This document shows, piece after piece, positions 5,905-12,498 of a DNA stretch of 18,852 nucleotides. This DNA comes from Planctomycetota bacterium. GTDB taxonomy: Bacteria > Planctomycetota > PUPC01 > DSUN01. Each line of letters opens with the position of its first letter. The stretch's first letter is position 1. The stretch lies in NCBI GenBank assembly GCA_016872875.1, contig VGYW01000127.1, positions 1-18,852 on the forward strand, in the 5' to 3' direction. The translations under genes were made by a program, and so were the position numbers. The notes beneath the pieces were generated by a model. The model worked only from the letters and a program-made list of their open reading frames with translations. It was not told where the DNA came from and did not search any database.

Positions 5905-6303
5905 ATGACGACGATTGAGGCCGAGTCCTACGTTGACGATCTGCTGCGCCGCGCGGAGTCGGGCGACGGGGAGGCCGCTGCCGAGCTTGACGAAATCGCG
6001 CAGAGCGCCTACGCGCGCTGGGCGGCGACGGGCGAGCTACCGGCGAAGCTCGATGGCCTGGGCCGTGCCTGCGCTGAGGCGCGATTCCGCGCCGAGGGCG
6101 GCCCCGGCGGGGCGCTGGGGCAAGCGTGGCGGGCGGCCGGCTGCTACTTTGGCGCCGAGGCGCTTGCGGCGGAAGGGGCGCCAAAGAAGGCGGTCCGGCG
6201 CTGGCGTGGTGAGGCGCGCCGGGCGGCGATGTTCGCGCGGCGGTCCCAAGACCCCGAGGCCCGAGCTCTTGCCGAGGCCGTGCTGAAAGCCTTGAGTCGT
6301 TGA
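5905..6303 (+). CDS. Small helical unknown protein
   Basis: 132 residues, ATG preceded by AAGGGAG at a good distance, 12 bp after the phosphoribosyltransferase stop. Nearly the whole chain looks alpha-helical and is rich in Ala, Glu and Arg: YVDDLLRRAESGDGEAAAEL near the start and RRWRGEARRAAMFARRSQDP near the end. The pattern is loosely TPR- or helical-bundle-like but no clear repeat is present. It closes the four-gene cassette that begins at 4849. Function unknown. Confidence 0.72.
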   Translation: MTTIEAESYVDDLLRRAESGDGEAAAELDEIAQSAYARWAATGELPAKLDGLGRACAEARFRAEGGPGGALGQAWRAAGCYFGAEALAAEGAPKKAVRRWRGEARRAAMFARRSQDPEARALAEAVLKALSR

Positions 6304-6465
6304 AGGGTGGCCACATGCGCGGCTGCCGGCCGTCCCTCGCTTCTCTGCCCCGCCAGAAGCTATTAGAGCCACGCTGCGGGGCTTTGGGGGAGGCATGAGG
6401 CCAGAGACACCTATGGCGACCCGTCAAGCCGCTGCGGGCGATCTTCCGGCCCGCGGATTTTCGAC
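6304..6465. other. Intergenic region before the repressor gene
   Basis: No supported gene. Two ATG codons here (6314, 6396) open only very short frames. The region probably ends transcription of the upstream cassette, but no clear terminator hairpin with a T-run is present. Confidence 0.4.
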
Positions 6466-6494
6466 TTGACAAGGGGGCGAAGCTGTGCTAACAT
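6466..6494 (+). promoter_or_regulatory. Consensus promoter of the XRE repressor gene
   Basis: TTGACA (6466-6471), a 17-bp spacer and TAACAT (6489-6494). The predicted transcription start is at about 6501-6503, essentially at the ATG, which implies a leaderless mRNA. Confidence 0.85.
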
Positions 6495-6501
6495 CGGTTA
6501 G
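6488..6501. promoter_or_regulatory. Palindromic operator overlapping the -10 box
   Basis: CTAAC (6488-6492) and GTTAG (6497-6501) form a dyad separated by ATCG. It covers the -10 element and the start point, the expected site for autorepression by the encoded XRE protein. A half-site CTAAC recurs at 6817-6821 ahead of the next gene. Confidence 0.6.
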
Positions 6502-6502
6502 T

Positions 6503-6820
6503 ATGCAACACACACTGACGGAAATCCTGAAACAGCGCATCGCCCAGTGGCCGGGGTCGTTGCGTCAACTGGCGCTCCGGGCGGGTGTCCCCGGCCCTGC
6601 CCTGGTGTACTTCGTCAACGGACAACGGAGCCTTCACTTGACCACAGTGGACAAGCTGCTGCCCATTCTCGCAATCGAGGTGAAGGCCCCCAAGAGTCGC
6701 AAGGCCCCTGCGCCCCCGCCGCCTGTAGTGGAACCCCCGACCGGGCGACTCGGCGCTGCCCTGAAACGGGCGCGGCAGATAGCAGAGCAACGCCCCGCGC
6801 GACGGCGCAGCGTGCGCTAA
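6503..6820 (+). CDS. XRE-family helix-turn-helix repressor
   Basis: 105 residues from ATG 6503. An upstream GTG (6485) lies before and within the -10 box and would not be transcribed, so it is rejected. Residues about 5-55 form a Cro/C1-type domain: SLRQLALRAGVPGPALVYFVNGQRSLHLTT shows the helix-turn-helix followed by the conserved NGQR turn (quoted here in parts of that segment at about 19-48). A Pro-rich linker (about 69-80) leads to a basic helical tail ending RPARRRSVR. Such proteins regulate integrase or replication genes in islands. The gene has its own consensus promoter with a dyad over the -10, suggesting autoregulation. Confidence 0.85.
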   Translation: MQHTLTEILKQRIAQWPGSLRQLALRAGVPGPALVYFVNGQRSLHLTTVDKLLPILAIEVKAPKSRKAPAPPPPVVEPPTGRLGAALKRARQIAEQRPARRRSVR

Positions 6821-6835
6821 CGAATGATACATAAG

Positions 6836-6846
6836 TGATATTATCA
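6836..6846. promoter_or_regulatory. AT-rich palindrome with -10-like box
   Basis: TGATA and TATCA flank a single T, forming an 11-bp palindrome in otherwise GC-rich DNA. It contains TATTAT (6839-6844), a plausible -10 for the downstream secreted-protein gene; the matching -35 position reads GCTAAC and is poor. An activator- or repressor-controlled promoter is possible. Confidence 0.4.
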
Positions 6847-6945
6847 GACGTTACCGGGCGCCCCCCTCTGGACGTGCCCGGAATGGCCGATCTGAGGCGT
6901 TCTGTGAGGGGCGCCGGAAACGGGGAGAGCGAAAGGGGTAGAGCG

Positions 6946-7743
6946 ATGCGAGCGCACTTGGGGGCAGTGGTCTGGGCTGCGGGTCTTGGACTCGTGTCCT
7001 TTGCCAGCATTGGGCGCGGCGGCGAGCCGGCGGGGCGCTTTGACGACCTCGCGGTTCTGAAAGCGGAAGTCGCCATGCTACAGGCTACTGTGAAACGCCA
7101 AGCTGCGGAGATAGAGAAGCTCAAGGCAGAGAACAGACCGCTGCAAGAGGAGATCGCCACGCTCAGACGTAACCTTGCGGATGTCCGTGAAGAGAATGAG
7201 CGCTTGCGCGGGCAGATCAAGACGTTCAAGGGGGCTTCTGGCAAGGACGGGGGAGGCGCTAGGGGCGTCATCCCCCGTGTGGGAGACGAGACGTCGGCGG
7301 CAAGGATCGCGACAGACCCACGGAAGTACCTCGACAAGGTGGTCATCCTGTGCGGCGGCGTCAGTCTTGGTAGGGGGGGCTATTACGGGTATCGCGGGGC
7401 CGAAAAGACCCACGTGAGTTTCCATTGCACGGATGTAGGGGACGACTGGCATCCCGCCGGGCGTAGCGTTGGTCTGTACCTTAGACGCGAGAAAGCGGAA
7501 CCGCTGATTGCCGCGCTGGACGAGTCGATCAAGAAGGGGAGTAACTACAAGCTCATGAGAGTTCGGGCGATCATGTTGACCTCGCGGTTGGACCCCGACG
7601 CCGACTCGAACTCCACACCCGAACTGGAGTTTCTGGATTGGCAGTTCTTGGAGCCGGGTGGGATCACTTGGGGGCCGTGGGCGCTGAGAACGACGGACAA
7701 GGAAGCCCCGAAGGGCAAGACAGCGCCCCTCCCGCGCCGGTAG
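6946..7743 (+). CDS. Secreted coiled-coil protein of unknown function
   Basis: 265 residues from ATG 6946, chosen because AAAGGGG precedes it and a signal peptide begins there (RAHLGAVVWAAGLGLVSFA, residues 2-20); an ATG-less extension to 6835 would bury the signal. Residues about 33-93 are a continuous coiled coil with heptad pattern (EIEKLKAENRPLQEEIATLR). After a Gly/Lys linker the C-terminal domain (about 118-255) is beta-rich: DPRKYLDKVVILCGGVSLG, a Gly/Tyr turn, THVSFHCTDVG, then YKLMRVRAIML. This order resembles an OB-fold, but the match is only by pattern. It sits between the repressor and the integrase, in the usual position for cargo. Its ribosome binding region (AAAGGGGTAGA) is nearly the same as that of the integrase gene. 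Confidence 0.78.
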   Translation: MRAHLGAVVWAAGLGLVSFASIGRGGEPAGRFDDLAVLKAEVAMLQATVKRQAAEIEKLKAENRPLQEEIATLRRNLADVREENERLRGQIKTFKGASGKDGGGARGVIPRVGDETSAARIATDPRKYLDKVVILCGGVSLGRGGYYGYRGAEKTHVSFHCTDVGDDWHPAGRSVGLYLRREKAEPLIAALDESIKKGSNYKLMRVRAIMLTSRLDPDADSNSTPELEFLDWQFLEPGGITWGPWALRTTDKEAPKGKTAPLPRR

Positions 7744-7779
7744 GACCGCGGGCGGCGAGTTTGGGAAAGGGGTAGACGA

Positions 7780-9183
7780 ATGGCGAGCATCTTCAAGCGG
7801 GGCGGGCGGCGGGGCAAGGGCGGCTACATCGTGTCCTGGTATCCGGCCCCCGGCCTGCGGAAGTCCAAGTATGCCGGCAAGGACCGCGCCGCCGCCGAAG
7901 CCCTGGCCCGCAAGCTAGAGGCCGATGCACTGCTGCGGCGGGAAGGCGTCATTGACCCGAAGGCAGACGCCTACGCCGCTGCCGAAGCGCGGCCCCTGGA
8001 CAAGCACCTTGCCGACTTCGGCGCCACGCTGCGGGAGCGGGGCAACACGGAAGGACACGCTACCCATACGACGCATCGGGCGGGCCGCGTCCTGGCCCTG
8101 GCGAAGCTGAGCCGCATATCCGAGCTTTCCCCGTCGAGGGTCCAAGCTGCCCTGGCCGACCTGCGGGCCGAAGGATGCTCCCTTGCCACGTGCAACCACT
8201 ACCTGCGGGCCGTCAAGTCATTCTCGCGCTGGCTGTGGCGCGACGGGCGGACGCGGGAGGACTCCCTTGCCCCGCTGAGCGCCTTCAAGGTGACAGAGGC
8301 GCGGCGGGAGCGCCGGGCGCTGAGCGACGGCGAGTTGACGGCCCTGTTGCACGTGGCCCACGAGGGCGCCCCCGTCCTGCGCATGGCCGGCCCCGACCGC
8401 GCGATGGTCTACGCCGTGGCCGTGGGGACGGGGCTGCGGGCTTCGGAGCTTGGCAGCCTGCGGCCCGAGAGCTTCGGCCTTGACGACGCCCCGCCCGTCG
8501 TGGTAGTGGCCTGCGCCTACACGAAGAACCGCGAGGAGGCCCGCCAACCGCTGCCCCCCGCCCTTGTGGAGCCGCTTCGCCAGTGGCTTGCCGGCAAGGA
8601 AGCCGGCCGCGAGGTGTTCAAGCTCCCCGACAAGACGGCGAAGATGATGCGGGTTGACCTTGTGGCGGCGGGCATCCCCTACGCCACGGCAGAGGGCGTG
8701 GCGGACTTCCATTCACTGAGGCACACCTACGTATCCCGACTCGTCCGGTCCGGCGTCAACGTCAAGCTCTGCCAAGAGCTGGCCCGGCATTCAACGCCGG
8801 TCCTGACCCTTGGGCGCTACACCCACGTTGACATGCAAGACAAGGCCACGGCCTTGACGATGGTGCCGGCCCTTCAAGCCCCGCGCGACGTGGTAGCAGA
8901 AGGTAACAACGGGAGCGCAGCGCTACAAGCAGCGCATGCGTTGCCCGAATCGGCAAAACGTGGCGAGCCGTGGCAAGAGGGCGAGCTTGACAGCCCCGGT
9001 GCGGGTGTGGTAGCATCCCATTGTGGTGACACGACTTGTCAGCTTGTGGCAAGCCGTGCTTGCGAACGGGCCCTTAGCTCAGTTGGTCAGAGCAGGGGAC
9101 TCATAATCCCCCGGTCGGAGGTCCGAGTCCTCCAGGGCCCACCACTTGCCGCCCCGCCCGCGTCAGGAGGCCCGGACCAATGA
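7780..9183 (+). CDS. Tyrosine integrase; frame reads through the tRNA gene
   Basis: Site-specific recombinase that would catalyse insertion at tRNA-Ile2. ATG 7780 follows AAAGGGG. Residues about 70-160 form the SAM-like core-binding domain; the catalytic domain carries R220 (GTGLRASEL), K249 (YTKNREEA), H311 and R314 (HSLRH), H337 (RHST) and the nucleophile Y347 (GRYTHV), a complete set. The domain ends near residue 360. The tail continues without a stop into the tRNA: codon 430 begins at the att core, and residues 430-459 are translated tRNA. In the circular form the same frame would leave the core into 1236-1522, giving about 537 residues. The natural C-terminus in the integrated state is thus partly host-derived. 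A promoter for the tRNA lies inside the 3' part of this gene. Confidence 0.96.
   Translation: MASIFKRGGRRGKGGYIVSWYPAPGLRKSKYAGKDRAAAEALARKLEADALLRREGVIDPKADAYAAAEARPLDKHLADFGATLRERGNTEGHATHTTHRAGRVLALAKLSRISELSPSRVQAALADLRAEGCSLATCNHYLRAVKSFSRWLWRDGRTREDSLAPLSAFKVTEARRERRALSDGELTALLHVAHEGAPVLRMAGPDRAMVYAVAVGTGLRASELGSLRPESFGLDDAPPVVVVACAYTKNREEARQPLPPALVEPLRQWLAGKEAGREVFKLPDKTAKMMRVDLVAAGIPYATAEGVADFHSLRHTYVSRLVRSGVNVKLCQELARHSTPVLTLGRYTHVDMQDKATALTMVPALQAPRDVVAEGNNGSAALQAAHALPESAKRGEPWQEGELDSPGAGVVASHCGDTTCQLVASRACERALSSVGQSRGLIIPRSEVRVLQGPPLAAPPASGGPDQ
8908..8952 (+). repeat. Imperfect 45-bp direct repeat, right copy
   Basis: Partner of 1289-1333 (33 of 45 identical, no gaps). It lies within the non-catalytic integrase tail, 115 bp before the att core. 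Both copies encode the same peptide in the integrase frame. Confidence 0.6.
8987..9016 (+). promoter_or_regulatory. Element-borne promoter now driving tRNA-Ile2
   Basis: A perfect TTGACA (8987-8992), an 18-bp spacer and TAGCAT (9011-9016), inside the 3' part of the integrase gene. The predicted start is near 9023, giving a 45-nt leader before the tRNA. It replaces the host promoter left behind at 1146-1175 and probably also serves the reductase gene at 9180. Confidence 0.75.
9067..9109 (+). other. attR core repeat
   Basis: Identical to 1193-1235. Here it is followed by the host-derived 3' half of the tRNA, so the tRNA is intact. Confidence 0.93.
9068..9144 (+). tRNA. tRNA-Ile2 (anticodon CAT, lysidine type)
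   Basis: A 77-nt cloverleaf with encoded CCA (9142-9144). The acceptor stem GGGCCCT/AGGGCCC is perfect, the D stem is GCTC/GAGC, the anticodon stem GGGGA/TCCCC, the loop CTCATAA with CAT at 9102-9104, and the T stem GGAGG/CCTCC. The body (CTTAGCTCAGT, GGACTCATAATC, final AGGGCCCACCA) resembles bacterial tRNA-Ile2 (ileX type) rather than elongator or initiator Met, so C34 is expected to be modified to lysidine by TilS to read AUA. The T loop is TCCGAGT, with C rather than U at position 55. The 5' half derives from the element, the 3' half from the host. Confidence 0.95.
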
Positions 9184-10148
9184 GCGTGCAGATGAATCGC
9201 CGTGGGTTCCTTCGGAAGACCGCCGGCACGGGCCTCGTCGTGCTGGCGGGCCGCGCGCCGGGAGCCGACGCCGCCGAGCCGCTTCCCACCCGCGTCCTCG
9301 GTCGCACAAAGGCCAAAGTCACCATCCTCGGTCTCGGCACCGCGCCCATCGGCGAAGGACCCGTCGGGGTCCAGGAAGGGGCGCGTATCTTCGGCGAGGT
9401 CCTCGACCGCGGCGTGACGTACGTGGACACCGCCCGCTCCTACGGCACCGCCGAGGAGGCCCTCGCCCTCGTCCTCCCCAAGCGGCGCGACGGCCTGTTC
9501 CTGGCCACCAAGTGCTGGACCGAATCGGGCGCCCAGGCCCAAAAGCTCTTCGAAACCTCCCTCCGCACCCTCAAGGTGGACCACCTCGACCTCGTCCACA
9601 TCCACAACATGGGCGGCAAGGACCCCGCCAAGGTGCTTGCGAAGGATGGCATCCTCGAATACCTCCTCAAGCAGAAGGAGGCTGGCAAGCTCCGCTTCAT
9701 CGGCCTCTCCGGCCACGAGCGCCCACCCCGCTACCTCGAAGTCCTCAAGACCGGGCAGATAGACGTCGTGATGCCCGTGATGAACTACGCCGACCGCAAC
9801 ATCTATGGCTTCGAGGACAAGGTGCTCCCCGAGTGCCGCAAGCAGAACGTCGGCGTCGTGGCGATGAAGGTCTACGTCGGCATCAAGGGCGGCTTCCCGA
9901 ACCACCGCAAGGGCTCGGTCGGCTGCGTCACCAAGCCCGAACTCATGCCTCAGGCCATCGCCTACGCCCTCGACCTCGAGGGCGTAAGTGTAGCAAACAT
10001 CGGGCCTTACACGATGGAGCAGGCGGTCCAGAACGTCGAGTTCGCCCGCGCTTACAGGCCCCTCACTGCCGCCCAGCGGGCCGATCTGCTGGCCCTCGGC
10101 AAGGAGATCGCCACCCAGATCGGCCCACGCTACGGCCCCGTCGTCTGA
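9180..10148 (+). CDS. Tat-exported aldo/keto reductase
   Basis: 322 residues; ATG preceded by AGGAGG nine nt upstream. The N-terminus has a Tat motif NRRGFLRK (6-13) and a hydrophobic stretch (15-24), so export of the folded, NADPH-loaded enzyme is likely. The aldo/keto reductase tetrad is complete: D83 and Y88 (VDTARSYG), K111 (ATKCW) and H142 (VHIHN). GLGTAPIGEG (51-60) and the AEEALALVL helix fit the barrel's first strands. It would reduce carbonyl substrates; the natural one is unknown. It lies 36 bp after the tRNA without a promoter of its own, so it may be co-transcribed with the tRNA. Confidence 0.93.
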   Translation: MSVQMNRRGFLRKTAGTGLVVLAGRAPGADAAEPLPTRVLGRTKAKVTILGLGTAPIGEGPVGVQEGARIFGEVLDRGVTYVDTARSYGTAEEALALVLPKRRDGLFLATKCWTESGAQAQKLFETSLRTLKVDHLDLVHIHNMGGKDPAKVLAKDGILEYLLKQKEAGKLRFIGLSGHERPPRYLEVLKTGQIDVVMPVMNYADRNIYGFEDKVLPECRKQNVGVVAMKVYVGIKGGFPNHRKGSVGCVTKPELMPQAIAYALDLEGVSVANIGPYTMEQAVQNVEFARAYRPLTAAQRADLLALGKEIATQIGPRYGPVV

Positions 10149-10183
10149 CAGGCCTGCTCCGCAACGAGACCAGTCTACAGGTG

Positions 10184-10223
10184 ACAGGTGGCCAATCCAC
10201 AGCCCCTGGGTCTGGCCATCTGT
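10184..10223. terminator. Hairpin after the reductase gene
   Basis: Arms ACAGGTGGCCA (10184-10194) and TGGCCATCTGT (10213-10223) pair over 11 bp with one G-U. There is no clear T-run, so it is a weak terminator candidate. A further ACAGGTGGCCAA word occurs about 90 bp downstream. Confidence 0.35.
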
Positions 10224-10326
10224 AGTTTCCCTAAACCGTTGTACCACAGACACTTAGACCACATGGCCCCCTGCCACAGGTGGCCAACTCGCCTCTCGCC
10301 TGGATGTTGTAAGGCGAAAAGCGCCC

Positions 10327-10355
10327 TTGACAGGCCATTCGCGAAGCGCTAGCAT
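10327..10355 (+). promoter_or_regulatory. Consensus promoter of the toxin-antitoxin pair
   Basis: TTGACA (10327-10332), a 17-bp spacer, TAGCAT (10350-10355). The spacer includes the short palindrome TTCGCGAA (10339-10345 region), a possible operator for the antitoxin. Confidence 0.8.
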
Positions 10356-10411
10356 CATGTGGAGACTTGTCGGCGTTCCAGCGGCCTCTACGCCGTACGG
10401 AGACAGCGCTA

Positions 10412-10648
10412 ATGACCGCCAAGGTGGAGAAGATAGCCGAGGAGGTAAGGTCCCTCCCTCAGCGCGAGCGGGAGGAGTTCCTCTCGTGGCTCGCCGACTT
10501 CGAGTTCGAGCACGACGACGAATGGGACGTTGAGATCGCCCGCGACTCTCAGCCGGGCGGACGCCTCGACCACGTCCTCAAGCGCGTCCGCCGCGACATC
10601 GCCGCCGGGAGGACCAAGCCCCTTGATGAAGTCCTCGACAACTCCTGA
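10412..10648 (+). CDS. Antitoxin-like addiction module component
   Basis: 78 residues from ATG 10412 (GGAGA eight nt upstream); a GTG at 10367 is too close to the predicted transcription start and lacks a binding site. The chain is acidic in the middle (DFEFEHDDEWDVEIARD) and ends with KPLDEVLDN, typical of small addiction-module antitoxins whose C-terminus wraps the toxin. The opening IAEEVRSLPQREREEFLSWL is like the TIGR02574-type helix. It overlaps the toxin gene by 23 nt and would neutralise that toxin while repressing the shared promoter. Identification is by pattern and gene order. Confidence 0.72.
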   Translation: MTAKVEKIAEEVRSLPQREREEFLSWLADFEFEHDDEWDVEIARDSQPGGRLDHVLKRVRRDIAAGRTKPLDEVLDNS

Positions 10649-10886
10649 CTTCTGGGCCAGCTACGCGGCACTTCCGCCAGAGATCAAGAGACGAGCGCGG
10701 GCCGTCTATCGCCTGTGGCGGACCAACCCTCGCCATCCGTCCATTGCATTCAAGAAGGTCGGTCGGGCCTGGGCTGCCCGCATCGGCGGCGGCTACCGCG
10801 CGCTCTGCCTGCTTGAGGACGACACCTTCTACTGGTTCTGGATCGGCACTCACGACGAATACGAGCGCTTCCTCACTCAAGGGTAG
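10626..10886 (+). CDS. RelE/ParE-superfamily toxin
   Basis: 86 residues from ATG 10626. The longer frame from 10530 shadows the antitoxin gene. The sequence shows the RelE/ParE layout: two N-terminal helices (TPDFWASYAALPPEIKRRAR, then AVYRLWRTNP), the strand-rich core FKKVGRAWAARIGGGYRALC, and the typical end FYWFWIGTHDEYERFL. Members are ribosome-dependent mRNA interferases or gyrase inhibitors; which one cannot be told. Basic residues R and K in the core match RNA-binding positions in RelE-type toxins. It is coupled to the antitoxin by overlap. Confidence 0.82.
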   Translation: MKSSTTPDFWASYAALPPEIKRRARAVYRLWRTNPRHPSIAFKKVGRAWAARIGGGYRALCLLEDDTFYWFWIGTHDEYERFLTQG

Positions 10887-10911
10887 CACGTCCTCGTATC
10901 ACCTCGCTCCG

Positions 10912-11289
10912 ATGAACGAAGCTGTAGGGCGTGCATACCTGCACGCGGGGGTGCTTGTGGAAGATGATAGAGCGCTCTGGCGAGCCGGCTACGGCGTGCT
11001 TTCCAAGGACGGCAAGTGGCTGGCGGCTGTGTCCGGCAAGAACCTGGTTGTCCTGGACCTGGTGACGAAGAAGTGTGCGGACCTGGGGCCCGTCACAATC
11101 CATCCTGATCGCGAATGGGACTGCATCAAGCCATCCTGGAACCCATGGTCCGGCGATAGCAGCACCCTCGCATTCGTATCGGAGGACAGCGTTGTTGTTG
11201 CTAGCCCTGATGGGAAACAGAAGAGAACGCTCTGTCATCTCGTGGCGCACGCTGGCCTGGCGACCCCATCGCCGGGGGGAATCCGGTAA
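10912..11289 (+). pseudogene. Beta-propeller (TolB/WD40-like) fragment
   Basis: 125 codons are open from ATG 10912 but there is no ribosome binding site. The content is two or three propeller blades: GYGVLSKDGKWLAAVSGKN, then WNPWSGDSSTLAFVSEDSVV, then ASPDGKQKRTL and AGLATPSPGGIR before the stop. Blades of this type end with SPDG-x-I-A-F, so the stop at 11287-11289 cuts a blade in the middle. The N-terminus also begins inside a blade and no signal peptide is seen. I take it as a remnant of a larger periplasmic propeller protein. Confidence 0.6.
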
Positions 11290-11343
11290 GAAGATGTAGT
11301 TCGGGGGACACCTTGCCAGGAGGAGCGGCTGCGGGGGGAGTTC

Positions 11344-11401
11344 GTAGTGCGGGCTTCAGCCCGTGTCTGGACCGCGGGATGCGGGCTGAAGGCCGCACTA
11401 C
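11344..11401. repeat. Dispersed-type 20-bp inverted repeat
   Basis: Arms 11344-11363 and 11382-11401 start and end with GTAGTGCGGGC and its complement, pair at 19 of 20 positions and enclose an 18-nt loop. It lies between two broken genes. The form matches extragenic palindromes spread through some GC-rich genomes; I cannot tell the copy number from one window. Confidence 0.75.
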
Positions 11402-11479
11402 AAACCCTCAACTCATTCGGGCGAAGCGCTGCCCGGTTTGCAGTTCGGCGTTTACGCGGCTCTGGAGGTTCCTACGCTA

Positions 11480-12440
11480 TTGAACAACAGGCTTTGCGGT
11501 CTTGCTTCCCTCCTGCTCGCTCTGGGCTTCGCGGCGCTCGGAGCGGAGCCGGCGGCGCCCACGGTGGAGCGGCTGCCGGGCAAGGGCTCCTATGCCATCG
11601 TGGTGAGCCGAGCGACGTTTGGCGACGCCCAGTGGCGGCCGGTGGTGGACGCTCTCCGCGAACGGCACGAGGCGACAGTGCTCATCTACCCCGGCCCCGT
11701 GGCCGAGGTTCGAGTTGCCCTCGCCGAGGTCTTCCCCCGCTACGCCTGCTTAGTCACCCGGCCGGAGGAGGCGGGGCGCGAGTTCGTGGTCGCAGTGCAC
11801 CGTATGACCCGCGCGCTGGACGACGATCCCTACGGGCGGCGTGAACCAGATGATCGGCTACGTGGTCTCCACCTGGCACGGCTACGGCGGCTGGGGGGTG
11901 CGCGACCTCTTCGTCGGCCAGCCAGGCCGCTACACCCTCGCCGAAGCCTTCTACGCCAACACCCAGGCCCTCGTCCACCAGATCGAGACCCGCTTCCCCA
12001 AGACCGCCCGCGTGAACTTCGACCGCTTCGACCTCGAGGCCGACCCGCGCCTGCTCGGCCGTCTCGCCGCCCGGCACGGGCTGCGCGATAGAGACGAGTT
12101 GGGCCTCCTCTGGGACCGCGACACGGTGGCCTTCTACGGCGACCCCGCCTGGGAGGCCCGCCTGGCCCCGCGGCCGCTCGCCTGGGACCAGAGGCTCTCC
12201 GAGAAAGGCGGCGCCTACACCTTCGAGCTCACCGCGAACCAGGATTGCTCTTCAGGCCGCCCGGCCTTCACCCTCTTGCCCCATCGCGCCAGGGACGTGC
12301 AGCTCATCGAGGGCGCCGGCCTTCGCCCCGTCGTCACCGACGACTTCCTTCTCCTGCCCTTCCCCGCAAAGCTGGAGAAGGGCAAGTCCCTTCGTGTCGT
12401 GTTCAGGGCTGCGCGACTCGACGGCCTCCCTCCGCAATGA
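11480..12440 (+). pseudogene. Exported protein gene broken by internal deletion/frameshift
   Basis: The 5' part starts at TTG 11480 (TGGAGG upstream) with a signal peptide (CGLASLLLALGFAALGA) and continues SYAIVVSRATFGDAQWRPVV, EATVLIYPG and ALDDDPY, where it loses its frame at about 11833. The rest continues one frame over as GGVNQMIGYVVSTWHGYGGW to the stop at 12440. The 5' frame itself runs on to 12091 as Arg/Pro-rich nonsense. The first part looks like the start of a gingipain-like (C25) or similar alpha/beta domain and the second like its distal half, so the middle appears to be missing. The family is a guess; the frame break is directly visible. Confidence 0.65.
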
Positions 12441-12498
12441 CCAAGCAGCGGAGGTGTCGTGGAGCAGGCCCCGGCAGCGTCCTGTCTCGCTTCCTGTG

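Larger units (their letters stand above)
1193..9109 (+). mobile_element. Integrated element in tRNA-Ile2(CAU), about 7.9 kb
   Basis: The element is bounded by 43-bp perfect direct repeats derived from the 5' half of a tRNA-Ile2 gene. It encodes a tyrosine integrase next to the right end, two excisionase-like proteins, a primase and an ATPase, an XRE repressor and several unknown proteins, all on the plus strand. The attB core plus 9110-9144 rebuilds the target tRNA. No structural phage gene and no conjugation relaxase is seen. The size and gene set fit a plasmid-like integrated replicon or a phage satellite. The unusual point is that the element restores the 5' rather than the 3' half of the tRNA. 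Confidence 0.9.

Noticed and set aside
9087..10253. A 388-codon open frame on the minus strand
   Set aside because: It is the complement of the aldo/keto reductase gene, which has a ribosome binding site, Tat signal and full catalytic tetrad. The minus product shows no recognisable domain and reads through the tRNA.
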